Shown in pieces: positions 38,081 through 46,294 of a stretch of 64,000 nucleotides of DNA (position 1 is its first letter; the number at the start of each line of letters is the position of its first letter). Both the position numbers and the translations under genes were made by a program. Source of the DNA: Yoonia rosea. GTDB taxonomy: Bacteria > Pseudomonadota > Alphaproteobacteria > Rhodobacterales > Rhodobacteraceae. The stretch covers positions 1,674,001 to 1,738,000 of the forward strand of contig NZ_FTPR01000001.1 of the NCBI RefSeq assembly GCF_900156505.1, given 5' to 3'. The notes beneath the pieces are model-generated. The model saw only the letters and a program-made list of their open reading frames with translations. It was not told where the DNA came from and did no database searches.

Positions 38081-38518
38081 ATGAGTGATCATACGGAAAA
38101 CACCTTGGCCCGTGGGCAACAGCGCGGATCGCACGGTCGGCAACAAGATGAAGGCGTCTTGGTGATCCGTACCATTGCGATGCCTGCAGATACCAATCCG
38201 TCAGGTGATATCTTTGGTGGCTGGTTAATGTCTCAGATGGATCTTGCAGCAGGCAACATGGCTGGTCGCGTGTCACAGGGGCGCGGCGCTACCGTTTCTG
38301 TGGAAGCCATGCAATTCCTGCGCCCTGTCAAAGTCGGCGATGAAGTGACGCTCTATGCAACTTTGCGCGAGGTTGGACGCACATCGATGCGTATTCATGT
38401 GGATGCGTGGGCACGGCCAAGATATTCGGAGAAAGCTGAAAAGGTAACTGATGCTGATTTCGTCTTTGTCGCCTTGGACGAAAATGGCACGCCCCGGCCA
38501 GTCTTTGAAGGCGCGTGA
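38081..38518 (+). CDS. acyl-CoA thioesterase (YciA-like hotdog)
   Basis: A 145-residue hotdog thioesterase: VLVIRTIAMPADTNPSGDIFGGWLMSQMDLAAGNMA holds the catalytic Asp region; VEAMQFLRPVKVGDEVTLYA and DADFVFVALDENG follow. It should hydrolyse acyl-CoA esters. The ATG with GGAAGA seven bases upstream is preferred over the longer frame. Confidence 0.9.
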   Translation: MSDHTENTLARGQQRGSHGRQQDEGVLVIRTIAMPADTNPSGDIFGGWLMSQMDLAAGNMAGRVSQGRGATVSVEAMQFLRPVKVGDEVTLYATLREVGRTSMRIHVDAWARPRYSEKAEKVTDADFVFVALDENGTPRPVFEGA

Positions 38519-38612
38519 CCTCTTCGGGCCTAAGCTGACGTTGAGCGAGCCTCTGCTCGAAAACCCGCACAGAGTTCACCTAAATTTACGGACTCCAAGC
38601 GGAGCAGGTCAG

Positions 38613-40778
38613 TCAACGGCCCGGCATGCTAACCGCTTGCACCTGCGCAATACTTTTGCTGATGAGATCAATGAGGTCTTCAACGCTTTGATGCTCAAGC
38701 CGCTCAAGATGACGCATTTCTTGCGCACGCTTTGCAACCTCAGCCAATCCCAAAGTCGATGCTGCACCTTTCAGACTATGCAGTGCGGCATCGATACAAC
38801 CGTCATCGCTTTCACGCTGTTCAACCGCAACGATCGACCGCAATTTCAAACCATCACTGGAAACTTGCCCCAAGAGTTCCAGAAGAAGCGGCGTTCCCAA
38901 TTCGTCCCTTATCGCATCCAACTGTTGTCTATCGAGCAATGTCTCTGCGTGCGCGGGCTCTGCCGGGGTCGCATAGGTCTCAAAGATATATGAAATCTTG
39001 GAACGCGTGACCGGTTTGGCCAGAAAATCATCCATTCCGGAATCCAAGCAACGCTGCCGGTCTTCTGCAAATGCGTTTGCTGTTAAGCCGATAATCGGTG
39101 CTGTAAAACCTAGATCACGCAGTTTACGTGTTGCTGTAATGCCGTCCATCAAAGGCATTTGCAGGTCCATTACAACAAAATCAAAGGTCGTTTTGGTGCA
39201 ATGCTCGATTGCAGATTGGCCGTTATCGGCAGTGACAACGGTCGCACCGAAGCTTTCGAACAAAGCCCTTGCGACTTCTTGATTGATCGGGTGGTCTTCC
39301 ACCAACAGGACATTGCTGTTGTAAACCAACGTGCACTCTTTTCGATCTTCCAACGCTTTAACGGCCACGGTTGCGGCCGGGCCGATGATCTCAACCGGCA
39401 GCTCCAACCAAAACGTACTTCCTTGCCCCTCGGCGCTGATCACGCCGATTGATCCCCCCAAGCCTTCGACGATCCGCTTGGATATCGCCAGCCCCAAACC
39501 GGTTCCGCCGAACCGGCGCGATGATGAGTTTTCGATCTGGCTGAAATTTTGAAACAGTTTTGGAAGATCGGCCTGCGGAATACCAATGCCGGAGTCCATG
39601 ACCTCGATCCGTAGCCTTGTATCCTCCGGCATCAAAAAACGGACATTTATGGTGCCTGACGGCGTGAATTTGATCGCGTTCCCGATCAGATTTATCAGGA
39701 CCTGTCGCAAGCGGACGTCATCCGTTGCCACGAAAAGAGGCTGTACCTCGAACGTAAGTGTCAAGCCCGCGTCATGCAGTCGTTGTTCAAAAATATCGTG
39801 CAGAATGTCGGCGAGGTCGGGCAAAGAAACGGGTGCCACCTGATAGGTCAACCCGTTTGCGTCTAAGTTCGAAAAATCCAGGATGTCGTTGATGACATCA
39901 AGCAAGATGTGGCCAGAGCGCCTGATGGTCAAAGTGAGCCGCGCCTGCACCGGGTCAAGATGGGTGTCATCCAACAGATCGACCGCGCCAATGATGCCAT
40001 TCAGAGGCGTCCGTATCTCATGGCTCATGGTGGCAAGAAACATCGATTTTGCATGTGTGGCGGCCTGCGCTGCTTTTGCGCTTTCGGCATTGCGCAAAGA
40101 CAACTCCCTAAGCTGGCGCTGCGCATTTGCAATGAGCTGCAGTTGTACGAATTGAAGGATGATCGTGCAAATGAACACCAGTCCTGTGAGGGCGACGACG
40201 ATTGCAAGACGCCCGTAATCGGCAGATGTTTGCGCGCGCGCAACCACCCGCGCTGTTCCCAATACATCGTTCGTGGCAATCACAAGCTCATTGCTTTGCT
40301 GTTGCAACGCACGGGCGTCATCCAGAAACGAATTGAGTGAATTGACCAAAACAGAAGGATTGTCTGCCGTTGCATCAATACGGTCCGCAAGGGACTGGAT
40401 GTCAGCCTGAAGCGCCAATGCCATTTCGGCAAGGATCTGGGAATTACTAAACCGCTCTGAAAAGAACCCCGCGTCCAGCAAGGTCATCCGGCTATAAACC
40501 AGATCGAATGTCAGGTAGACCCTGTCGATAGCTTGGGGTGTGCCTGCCTTTTGTGCGATCAGGATTGCCTCGATAAAACGGGTTGCCTCGCGGTGTGTCT
40601 GGAACACAGCCCACATGGCGTCTTCGCGCACACTGGCCAAAACCGCCTCCTGCCGGTCGCGAAGGTGCGCAAATAGATAGATCGTCATTGCGATCAAGAC
40701 GATACCAAGCCCAATCAGCACAGATGTCGCCGCCCGAATGATATGCGGGGGAACACGCATGAACGGGTGCAGAGTCAC
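38613..40778 (-). CDS. hybrid sensor histidine kinase with REC and Hpt domains
   Basis: A 721-residue membrane sensor kinase. Membrane helices at about 15-37 and 190-213 enclose a periplasmic helical domain; HisKA has His253 (ATMSHEIRTPLNG), the HATPase has NLIGNAIKFT, DSGIGIP and GGTGLGLAI. A receiver domain has Asp538 (VVMDLQMPLMDG) and a C-terminal Hpt domain has His667 (ALHSLKGAAS). It follows the periplasmic protein by 1 bp, so that protein probably delivers its signal. The output is likely the HD-GYP response regulator upstream. Confidence 0.93.
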   Translation of the reverse strand: MTLHPFMRVPPHIIRAATSVLIGLGIVLIAMTIYLFAHLRDRQEAVLASVREDAMWAVFQTHREATRFIEAILIAQKAGTPQAIDRVYLTFDLVYSRMTLLDAGFFSERFSNSQILAEMALALQADIQSLADRIDATADNPSVLVNSLNSFLDDARALQQQSNELVIATNDVLGTARVVARAQTSADYGRLAIVVALTGLVFICTIILQFVQLQLIANAQRQLRELSLRNAESAKAAQAATHAKSMFLATMSHEIRTPLNGIIGAVDLLDDTHLDPVQARLTLTIRRSGHILLDVINDILDFSNLDANGLTYQVAPVSLPDLADILHDIFEQRLHDAGLTLTFEVQPLFVATDDVRLRQVLINLIGNAIKFTPSGTINVRFLMPEDTRLRIEVMDSGIGIPQADLPKLFQNFSQIENSSSRRFGGTGLGLAISKRIVEGLGGSIGVISAEGQGSTFWLELPVEIIGPAATVAVKALEDRKECTLVYNSNVLLVEDHPINQEVARALFESFGATVVTADNGQSAIEHCTKTTFDFVVMDLQMPLMDGITATRKLRDLGFTAPIIGLTANAFAEDRQRCLDSGMDDFLAKPVTRSKISYIFETYATPAEPAHAETLLDRQQLDAIRDELGTPLLLELLGQVSSDGLKLRSIVAVEQRESDDGCIDAALHSLKGAASTLGLAEVAKRAQEMRHLERLEHQSVEDLIDLISKSIAQVQAVSMPGR

Positions 40779-40779
40779 A

Positions 40780-41277
40780 CTATTCGATCACCTCAATCCG
40801 CGCGATCTGCCAAACCGATCTGCCAAAATAGACTTCGTTAAACAATGCCGGGAACTCGTCGAACGGATAGATCAGGAACAAAGGACCTTTCTCGCGCACT
40901 GACATCATTTCACCGTCCAGATGCGTAGCAAAGATCACAGGAAACTCGCGTACGTCAGCCACAGGCACATCGGACGCATAGTCATTCAGGGCAAACACCC
41001 GCATGGTCGACCCTTGGGCACCAACAGCATCCAGAACAGCGGCGGCAAGCGGGCCTTCAAAATCATGTTTTGCATCGAACCACGGTGTGTTCGCTGTAAT
41101 GATGCGCCGCTCTAACGCTTCAAGCATTTCACGATCAAAACGCGCCACATTTGGCCCGTTTGTCTGCGTAATGGCACCCGATATGGTCAATATCACCGGC
41201 CCCTTGGGCTCGGCGAGGCCGTCCGCATGCGCAAGCGACGCAAACAGACAGATCACCATCAATAAAAGACCTCTCAT
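40780..41277 (-). CDS. periplasmic molybdopterin-binding-like protein, sensor partner
   Basis: A 165-residue exported protein (signal MRGLLLMVICLFASLAHA). The body TPWFDAKHDFEGPLAAAVLDAVGAQG, VFALNDYASDVPVADVREFPVIFATHLDGEMMSVREKGPLFLIYPFDEF is the pattern of the sulfite-oxidase-like molybdopterin-binding fold, here without obvious cofactor ligands. It lies directly ahead of the hybrid kinase, so a ligand-presenting role is inferred. Confidence 0.82.
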   Translation of the reverse strand: MRGLLLMVICLFASLAHADGLAEPKGPVILTISGAITQTNGPNVARFDREMLEALERRIITANTPWFDAKHDFEGPLAAAVLDAVGAQGSTMRVFALNDYASDVPVADVREFPVIFATHLDGEMMSVREKGPLFLIYPFDEFPALFNEVYFGRSVWQIARIEVIE

Positions 41278-41297
41278 CAGACAAATCCCTTCATGTT

Positions 41298-42356
41298 TCA
41301 GGCCACAAATTGTGTACCGTTGTTTTCCGAATAGGCGTTTCTGACTTTGTCGCTGACTGCCACAAACGCGCTTACACAGCTTGGGTCAAAATGGTGACCG
41401 GATTGTCTTAAGATTTCATCAAGCGCGTCATCAAAGTCCCACGCCGGTTTGTAGCTCCGCTCGGTACACAAGGCGTCGAAAACATCTGCAATGGCAACAA
41501 TCCTTGCCGACAAGGGAATGTCTTCACCAGACAGCCCTTGGGCATAGCCCGACCCATCCCACTTCTCGTGATGATAGAGCGCTATTTCGTGCGCCATTTT
41601 TATAAGGTCGCTGTCGCCATCTGAGAGGATTTCGGCGCCGATCTTGGTGTGGGTTTGTATGATGGCACGTTCTTGGGGCGTCAGCTTGGCAGACTTATGA
41701 AGGATGGCATCAATGATGCCTATCTTGCCTGCGTCATGAAGCGGCGCGGCCAGATAAACTGTTCTGCAAAAGTGGTCACTCAGGCCCATCTGTTCCGCGA
41801 TGAGTCTGGCACAGGTGGCGACCCGGGATATATGTCCGCCGGTTGATCCATCGCGCATTTCAATTGCGCGCGACAGCCGCCAGATCAGTTCTTCCTCGCG
41901 AACTCTCAGGTGTCGCGTTGCACGTTGCACTTCAAGATCAAGACTTTCTGCACGCTCCAAGAGCGCAAGCTGTGCTTTCCGCAATGCAAGTAGGTTCTTC
42001 ACGCGCACCCGAAGCTCTTCCGGATCAAAGGGCTTATTGACGAAATCGGTGACCCCCGCCTTGACGGCTTCCAGCCGCAAAGCACGGTCTTCATCGGCTG
42101 TCAGCATTATGACCGGAACGGCCTTATAACCCGGCAAGCGCCGAAGTCGTTCGACAAGCACTACGCCGTTGATTTCCGGCATCTGATAGTCAACCAGAAC
42201 CAAATCAAAGCTCGTCTCATCGAATCGCGCAAGCGCGCGCACTGCTGATGAATAGCTCTCTATCTGATGGTCCTCAGCGCGCTTCAGGACTGCACTGATC
42301 ACGTTCAGGCTGACCATCGCGTCATCAACCACGCAAATACGCATAGGATGCCCCAT
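41298..42356 (-). CDS. response regulator with HD-GYP phosphodiesterase domain
   Basis: A 352-residue protein with an N-terminal receiver (Asp56 in LVLVDYQMP) and a C-terminal HD-GYP domain: AAPLHDAGKIG (His207, Asp208) and HHEKWDGSGYAQGL (262 on). The GYP tripeptide is changed to GYA. HD-GYP proteins degrade cyclic di-GMP; the Pro change need not abolish this. It begins the three-gene signalling operon and starts 109 bp after the LanC-like gene on the same strand. Confidence 0.92.
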   Translation of the reverse strand: MGHPMRICVVDDAMVSLNVISAVLKRAEDHQIESYSSAVRALARFDETSFDLVLVDYQMPEINGVVLVERLRRLPGYKAVPVIMLTADEDRALRLEAVKAGVTDFVNKPFDPEELRVRVKNLLALRKAQLALLERAESLDLEVQRATRHLRVREEELIWRLSRAIEMRDGSTGGHISRVATCARLIAEQMGLSDHFCRTVYLAAPLHDAGKIGIIDAILHKSAKLTPQERAIIQTHTKIGAEILSDGDSDLIKMAHEIALYHHEKWDGSGYAQGLSGEDIPLSARIVAIADVFDALCTERSYKPAWDFDDALDEILRQSGHHFDPSCVSAFVAVSDKVRNAYSENNGTQFVA

Positions 42357-42465
42357 AACTGCGCGTTCTCCATCCGCTTTTGTGGCATGTTCATACGGGA
42401 TAGACCCAACGCTTTGAAAGCAATGAGTGTTTCAGATTTTAGTCAAATGCCCGGCATCAATATCG

Positions 42466-43743
42466 TCAGCCTGCCCCGACGCAAACCAATGAAGGCGGCT
42501 GGTCAACCTTCATGCAACGCAGCAGGGCATATCCCGTCCCTGCTAATCCCAGCATCAGGCCCGGTGGCTGGTGTTTGTCGCCGCCGCCGTATGGCAGCGG
42601 CCGCCCGACCTCCAGATAGGACACCTGAATGAACGCCTGCACCGCATGCAAAATGTCACTACTCTCGACGGTTTCCGCCGTCTTCGGGTGCAACATGAGC
42701 TCGATATCGCTGCCAACACCATGACACAGGCACAGGTTTGTCTGAGGTGTTAGCCGGGTCAGCAGCGTCTTTTTTGTGAGTTCAGCGGCGGTTCTGGCCT
42801 GTTCCAAGAAAGCAGGATCACCGGTCAGCGCATGCGCGCGCAGCCGTGCAAGGCCGATGCCGGTTGCCCCGTGGCACCACGCAACTTCGGTTCGGCCCTT
42901 TGCCTCTGCCTGCCCATGATAGCGCAAATCGGGCCAGCACCCGCAGATGGGGTCAAACCAGGCCTCCTCATAGGCAAACGCCCGTTTTCCTGCCACCGTA
43001 AACTGATCCTGATCAAAGGCTGTGCCAAGCGCCATCAGTGCCAGTCCGATCCCGCTTGCCCCATGACCATAACCCAGAAGGTTTGGCTGCACGGGCGCGT
43101 CTGGTTGCAGCCAAGCGGCCTCACCTGCATTGGTGCGCATTTCAGCGGTGGTATCCCATGACAGACCACGCTTGCCCTCAACAGCATGTCCGAGGATTTT
43201 TCCACCCCACACCAACAGCGGCTTCTCAATGCGGTCGCGGCCTAGCACATCCTGCACCGCGATGATTGCGGGGATAGACGCAGCGACGCCAAGCATCACA
43301 TCCAGAATACATCTGCCCGCAGTATGAGCGTGAAGTGCGTCCAGCAGGATCTCCTTGCCTTGGGTGATTAAAGACGGCGCCCCTGTCATCTGCCCAATCA
43401 CGATGGCGGCATAGCCGATCCCGACGTGTCCGGTGTAAAACGAGAGCGAAACACTGGCAGGGCAATCCCTGTATCGCGACACTGAATGATTGATCGCGCC
43501 AAGCGCCGTTTGCTGCACCACCGTGTCATCGGTCAGCTTTCCCAGATGCGCCAGAAACAGTGCGATGCCCGCTGTTCCGTCATAAACGCTGGAGCCAAGC
43601 ATGCCATAACCCGCCATCGTGGTTCCCCAAAAAATGTCATTGGCAGGGCCAAGCCAATTGCACCGCCTGTCGTCCCAAATCGCATCGCGCGCCAGCATGC
43701 GACCGATCTGCAATGCCATGTCCTTTAGCTGCGCGTCAGTCAT
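42466..43743 (-). CDS. LanC-like lanthionine synthetase cyclase
   Basis: A 425-residue discrete LanC-like protein made of the double alpha-barrel repeats (SSVYDGTAGIALFLAHLG, YTGHVGIGYAAIVIG, YGHGASGIGLALMALG, WCHGATGIGLARLRAHA, LCHGVGSDIELML, GLAGTGYALLRCM). Zinc ligands are C290 (WCHG) and C340-H341 (LCHG); the catalytic His is in GYGHGASG (about 227). LanC enzymes add Cys thiols to dehydrated Ser/Thr to form lanthionine rings. The ATG overlaps the HopA1-gene stop as ATGA, nine codons inside the longest frame. Confidence 0.93.
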   Translation of the reverse strand: MTDAQLKDMALQIGRMLARDAIWDDRRCNWLGPANDIFWGTTMAGYGMLGSSVYDGTAGIALFLAHLGKLTDDTVVQQTALGAINHSVSRYRDCPASVSLSFYTGHVGIGYAAIVIGQMTGAPSLITQGKEILLDALHAHTAGRCILDVMLGVAASIPAIIAVQDVLGRDRIEKPLLVWGGKILGHAVEGKRGLSWDTTAEMRTNAGEAAWLQPDAPVQPNLLGYGHGASGIGLALMALGTAFDQDQFTVAGKRAFAYEEAWFDPICGCWPDLRYHGQAEAKGRTEVAWCHGATGIGLARLRAHALTGDPAFLEQARTAAELTKKTLLTRLTPQTNLCLCHGVGSDIELMLHPKTAETVESSDILHAVQAFIQVSYLEVGRPLPYGGGDKHQPPGLMLGLAGTGYALLRCMKVDQPPSLVCVGAG

Positions 43744-44726
43744 GCTGCATGGGCCGCAGGTTGCGCGCAAAGCCGATAGCAGGCGACAGACCCAGCATTC
43801 AGGTGCAACCTGTCAATATCCAGATTTTCCGATCTGCAAACGGCCTCAAATGCCGCCTGGAACGTCTCTGGAACGATCTGGTTTTCCGCGCGCGCCTGCA
43901 TCATCGCCTGCGCAACCAATTTGCAGCGTGCTGCGCCAAAGCTGCCGGCATCCGGCATATCTTCAGCCAGTCCGAGCCCGTTACCAACCCGCAAGGTAAA
44001 AGCCGGAACCGCATCATCAAGGTAAAGCGCAAGTTGCGGCAATTGCGTGGCCAGCGCCATGGCAGCCACCGTGAATGCCCGCTCTGGAATATAGAGCACG
44101 GCCGTGTCCGCCCGTGAATAATCGCAAATCCGCGTCGCTGTCTTGTACCTGAACGGCACCAGATAGCGGTTCAGCACTTGCGAAACCAGACCGGCAACAG
44201 GTGCAGCAGCGCCGGGCCCGATCAAATTGAAATAAAGGCGGATATTCTTGACCTCTTCGGCGGCATCCAACTGTGACTGACCGAAGATGTGAAAAAAACC
44301 CGGCTGCACGGTTTTGGACCCGGCCAGATGGGTCACCACAATCTCGGATCCGGGCCGCACAGGGGCCGCATCAGGGGCCGCCAGAAACTGGCCGGATATG
44401 AACTTGCAGACCTTGCCATAACGTTCCGCGATGACCGCTCCTTCGGACAGCAGGCTGCGCACGACCCACCCGTCCTCTACCTTGGCTGTGGTATCATTTG
44501 CGGCAGAGATGTCAGCGATCAGCGCCGCACTTGGTGCGCCATCACCGAATGCCTCGCCGATATTGCCGCCGGGGTGCGTATAGAAATACTTGTAAACAAA
44601 CTCGGTCAACTGTTGCGCGAACGGCGCATCCGGCTGGCTGGGCGGCTGCGCGGGCCACCCGCGAAAGGTGATCTGATCCTGCGCATCAATCGCCACCTTT
44701 GCCACAAAATCCAAAAGGGGTTTCAT
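43740..44726 (-). CDS. HopA1-family protein, probable phospho-Ser/Thr lyase of a class V lanthipeptide system
   Basis: A 328-residue protein of the HopA1 effector family. Recognised from FVYKYFYTHPGG near the start, SAAND followed by DGWVV, the central strand SEIVVTHLAGSKTVQPGFFHIFGQ, IRLYFNLIGPGAAAPVAGLVSQVLNRYLVPFRYKTA, DTAVLYIP, VPAFTLRVGNGLGLAED and SFGAARCKLVAQAM, ending LHLNAGSV. In class V lanthipeptide clusters such proteins eliminate phosphate from phospho-Ser/Thr. The ATG overlaps the kinase stop as ATGA and the stop overlaps lanC the same way. No secretion signal or type III system is near, so an effector role is unlikely. Confidence 0.9.
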   Translation of the reverse strand: MKPLLDFVAKVAIDAQDQITFRGWPAQPPSQPDAPFAQQLTEFVYKYFYTHPGGNIGEAFGDGAPSAALIADISAANDTTAKVEDGWVVRSLLSEGAVIAERYGKVCKFISGQFLAAPDAAPVRPGSEIVVTHLAGSKTVQPGFFHIFGQSQLDAAEEVKNIRLYFNLIGPGAAAPVAGLVSQVLNRYLVPFRYKTATRICDYSRADTAVLYIPERAFTVAAMALATQLPQLALYLDDAVPAFTLRVGNGLGLAEDMPDAGSFGAARCKLVAQAMMQARAENQIVPETFQAAFEAVCRSENLDIDRLHLNAGSVACYRLCAQPAAHAA

Positions 44727-45787
44727 GACACGGCCTGCATGCACGGCGCAGCCAGACCGGCGCAGACTTTTCTTTGTCCTTCCCGCGTCGTCATGCGCCG
44801 CGCAATCTGCATCAGGGTCTGCGACATGTCAGGCAAGCTGTCCTGCGCAAAGCAATATTCATAGCCCGCCACCAAAAGGCGGGCCGCCATCATCGCGATG
44901 CATTTATCAAGAAAGGCGGCATCGTGCCTCTCAGAAGCCGCACTGTAAGCGGCCCAAAACGCGCGCATCTCGGGCAAGGCGGCATCCAGGGCATCCGGAT
45001 TTTGCTGCATGGTATAGTGGATCACAAAGGCGCCAAGCCCGCACCCCACATCCCAGGCAGGATCGCCCAGATCGGCACGCTCCCAATCAATCAAATGCAG
45101 CTTTTGATTTGCATCGCTGGCAGCAACCAGAAAATTCTCAAGCTTGAAATCACCGTGGATCAGAGCATCTGTTTCCCAATGCTTGCGGCACCATGCCAAG
45201 GTTTCGTTGAAGTCCGGGATCGCACGGATCGCATCAATCAATGCGGCACTGGCGGGGCTGCGACCGCGCAAGGATGACAGGGGACTTGGGTCTTCCTCGA
45301 GCCGGAAAATCCAATGCGGCTTGCGGTCAAACGCGACATCGAGTGCGTCAAGCGCCTGACCTGGCAGTGCATGGTATTGCGCCGCAATCCGGCCCATTTG
45401 TGCCGCGTGGACAGGTGAGTTGTGGCACATACGCCGCGCGCGCGCACCAAGGTCTTCGGCATCCTTGATCAACGCAAGGGTCATCGTCGCGCTATCAGGG
45501 TCAAAATGCAAAAGCTGCGGCATCACGCTCTGCAAATGCCGGAATGCATCGGTACGTGCGACCGCTTGATAAATTTGCGCTTCAAGGGCCACCGACTGGA
45601 CCGTTCCAGGCTCGTTTTCATGCGCTTGTTTAATAAATAATGAGGGACCGTGGAGCTGCTTGAAGACAAAGAAACGATTACGTTGGCGGCCCATAAACAA
45701 CACACTTGAGCCATCGACAAGATCACGTTGCAACACCAATCCTCGCGCACGAAGCGTCTGGATAATGTTGCGTGCGATAGGTTCCAC
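44723..45787 (-). CDS. APH-fold phosphotransferase, probable Ser/Thr kinase of a class V lanthipeptide system
   Basis: A 354-residue aminoglycoside-phosphotransferase-fold kinase. Nucleotide Lys53 (SLFIKQ) and Glu69 (ALEAQIY), the catalytic loop HGDFKLENFLV (211-221, Asp213) and the metal Asp in LIDWERADLGDPAWDVG. Paired with a HopA1 protein, APH-fold kinases phosphorylate Ser/Thr of the precursor. The gene starts 65 bp after the peptide gene, across a stem-loop, and its stop overlaps the next start. Confidence 0.92.
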   Translation of the reverse strand: MEPIARNIIQTLRARGLVLQRDLVDGSSVLFMGRQRNRFFVFKQLHGPSLFIKQAHENEPGTVQSVALEAQIYQAVARTDAFRHLQSVMPQLLHFDPDSATMTLALIKDAEDLGARARRMCHNSPVHAAQMGRIAAQYHALPGQALDALDVAFDRKPHWIFRLEEDPSPLSSLRGRSPASAALIDAIRAIPDFNETLAWCRKHWETDALIHGDFKLENFLVAASDANQKLHLIDWERADLGDPAWDVGCGLGAFVIHYTMQQNPDALDAALPEMRAFWAAYSAASERHDAAFLDKCIAMMAARLLVAGYEYCFAQDSLPDMSQTLMQIARRMTTREGQRKVCAGLAAPCMQAVS

Positions 45788-45823
45788 GGGTCCCTCACTG
45801 AAAGTACTGAAAAGTCTTGTTGA

Positions 45824-45846
45824 AGGCAGCGCAGGGTACGCTGCCT
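45824..45846 (-). terminator. stem-loop between the peptide gene and the kinase gene
   Basis: Perfect 8-bp stem AGGCAGCG / CGCTGCCT with a 7-base loop, 6 bp after the peptide stop. No strong U run follows (TCAACAAGACTTTTC), so it is more likely a partial terminator or mRNA 3' stabiliser that keeps peptide mRNA in excess of enzyme mRNA. Confidence 0.65.
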
Positions 45847-45852
45847 CCTAAT

Positions 45853-46098
45853 TCAAACGCTACAAACTGCTGTGAACAGCACATTGCCGCAGCCGAGTTC
45901 TGTGCTGCCGAACGCGTCAAGATGCGGCTTTGCAGCGGCCTGTGCTTCGGCGATATCGCTGAAGGTGCAGCCGGCGGTAAAGGCCACGCTGACACAGTCA
46001 GCTGACGCCCCTACCGGGGCTGCTGCGGCTGCTGCTTTGGTCGCCTCTGCGACGTCAGCAAACGTACAACCTGCTGTAAAACCAACTTTAACACACAT
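45853..46098 (-). CDS. putative multi-core RiPP (lanthipeptide-type) precursor peptide
   Basis: An 81-residue peptide with AAAGGA seven bases before its ATG. Three units of the form CxxVxFTAxC occur at residues 2-11, 35-44 and 70-79 (CVKVGFTAGC, CVSVAFTAGC, CGNVLFTAVC), each followed by Thr or Ser; the first two continue TF(A/S)D(V/I)AEA. All six Cys of the peptide are the unit borders. There is almost no N-terminal leader from this start. The frame is open back to a GTG at 46188, which would add 30 residues that could be a leader, but lacks a good binding site. First gene of the kinase-HopA1-LanC operon. Confidence 0.85.
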   Translation of the reverse strand: MCVKVGFTAGCTFADVAEATKAAAAAAPVGASADCVSVAFTAGCTFSDIAEAQAAAKPHLDAFGSTELGCGNVLFTAVCSV

Positions 46099-46105
46099 GC
46101 TCAAA

Positions 46106-46111
46106 TCCTTT
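46106..46111 (-). promoter_or_regulatory. ribosome binding site of the precursor gene
   Basis: AAAGGA with TTTGAGC spacer before the ATG at 46098. It is the reason for taking the 81-residue form over the 111-residue frame. Confidence 0.75.
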
Positions 46112-46294
46112 CTGTTTTCAAAATTGCTTGCGCCAAGGGCCGTTTGACCTGCCCGTCGGCCCCTCGGTTTTAGGCTGTGGTCGCCCACACTGCTGTGCGC
46201 AGGAACACATTTCCCAAAAACTTGGCCCTCTTTTGCTGGTTGGCTATCGTGAAATGTAAGGCTAGGGTTCCGGCACGATAAACTTGGGGCAAAG

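Noticed and set aside
43740..44726. Type III secretion effector (by HopA1 name)
   Set aside because: No type III system or chaperone nearby; coupling to an APH kinase and LanC fits RiPP modification.
45795..45995. 66-codon minus-strand frame overlapping the precursor
   Set aside because: Out-of-frame shadow of the peptide gene, with no binding site and no repeat pattern.
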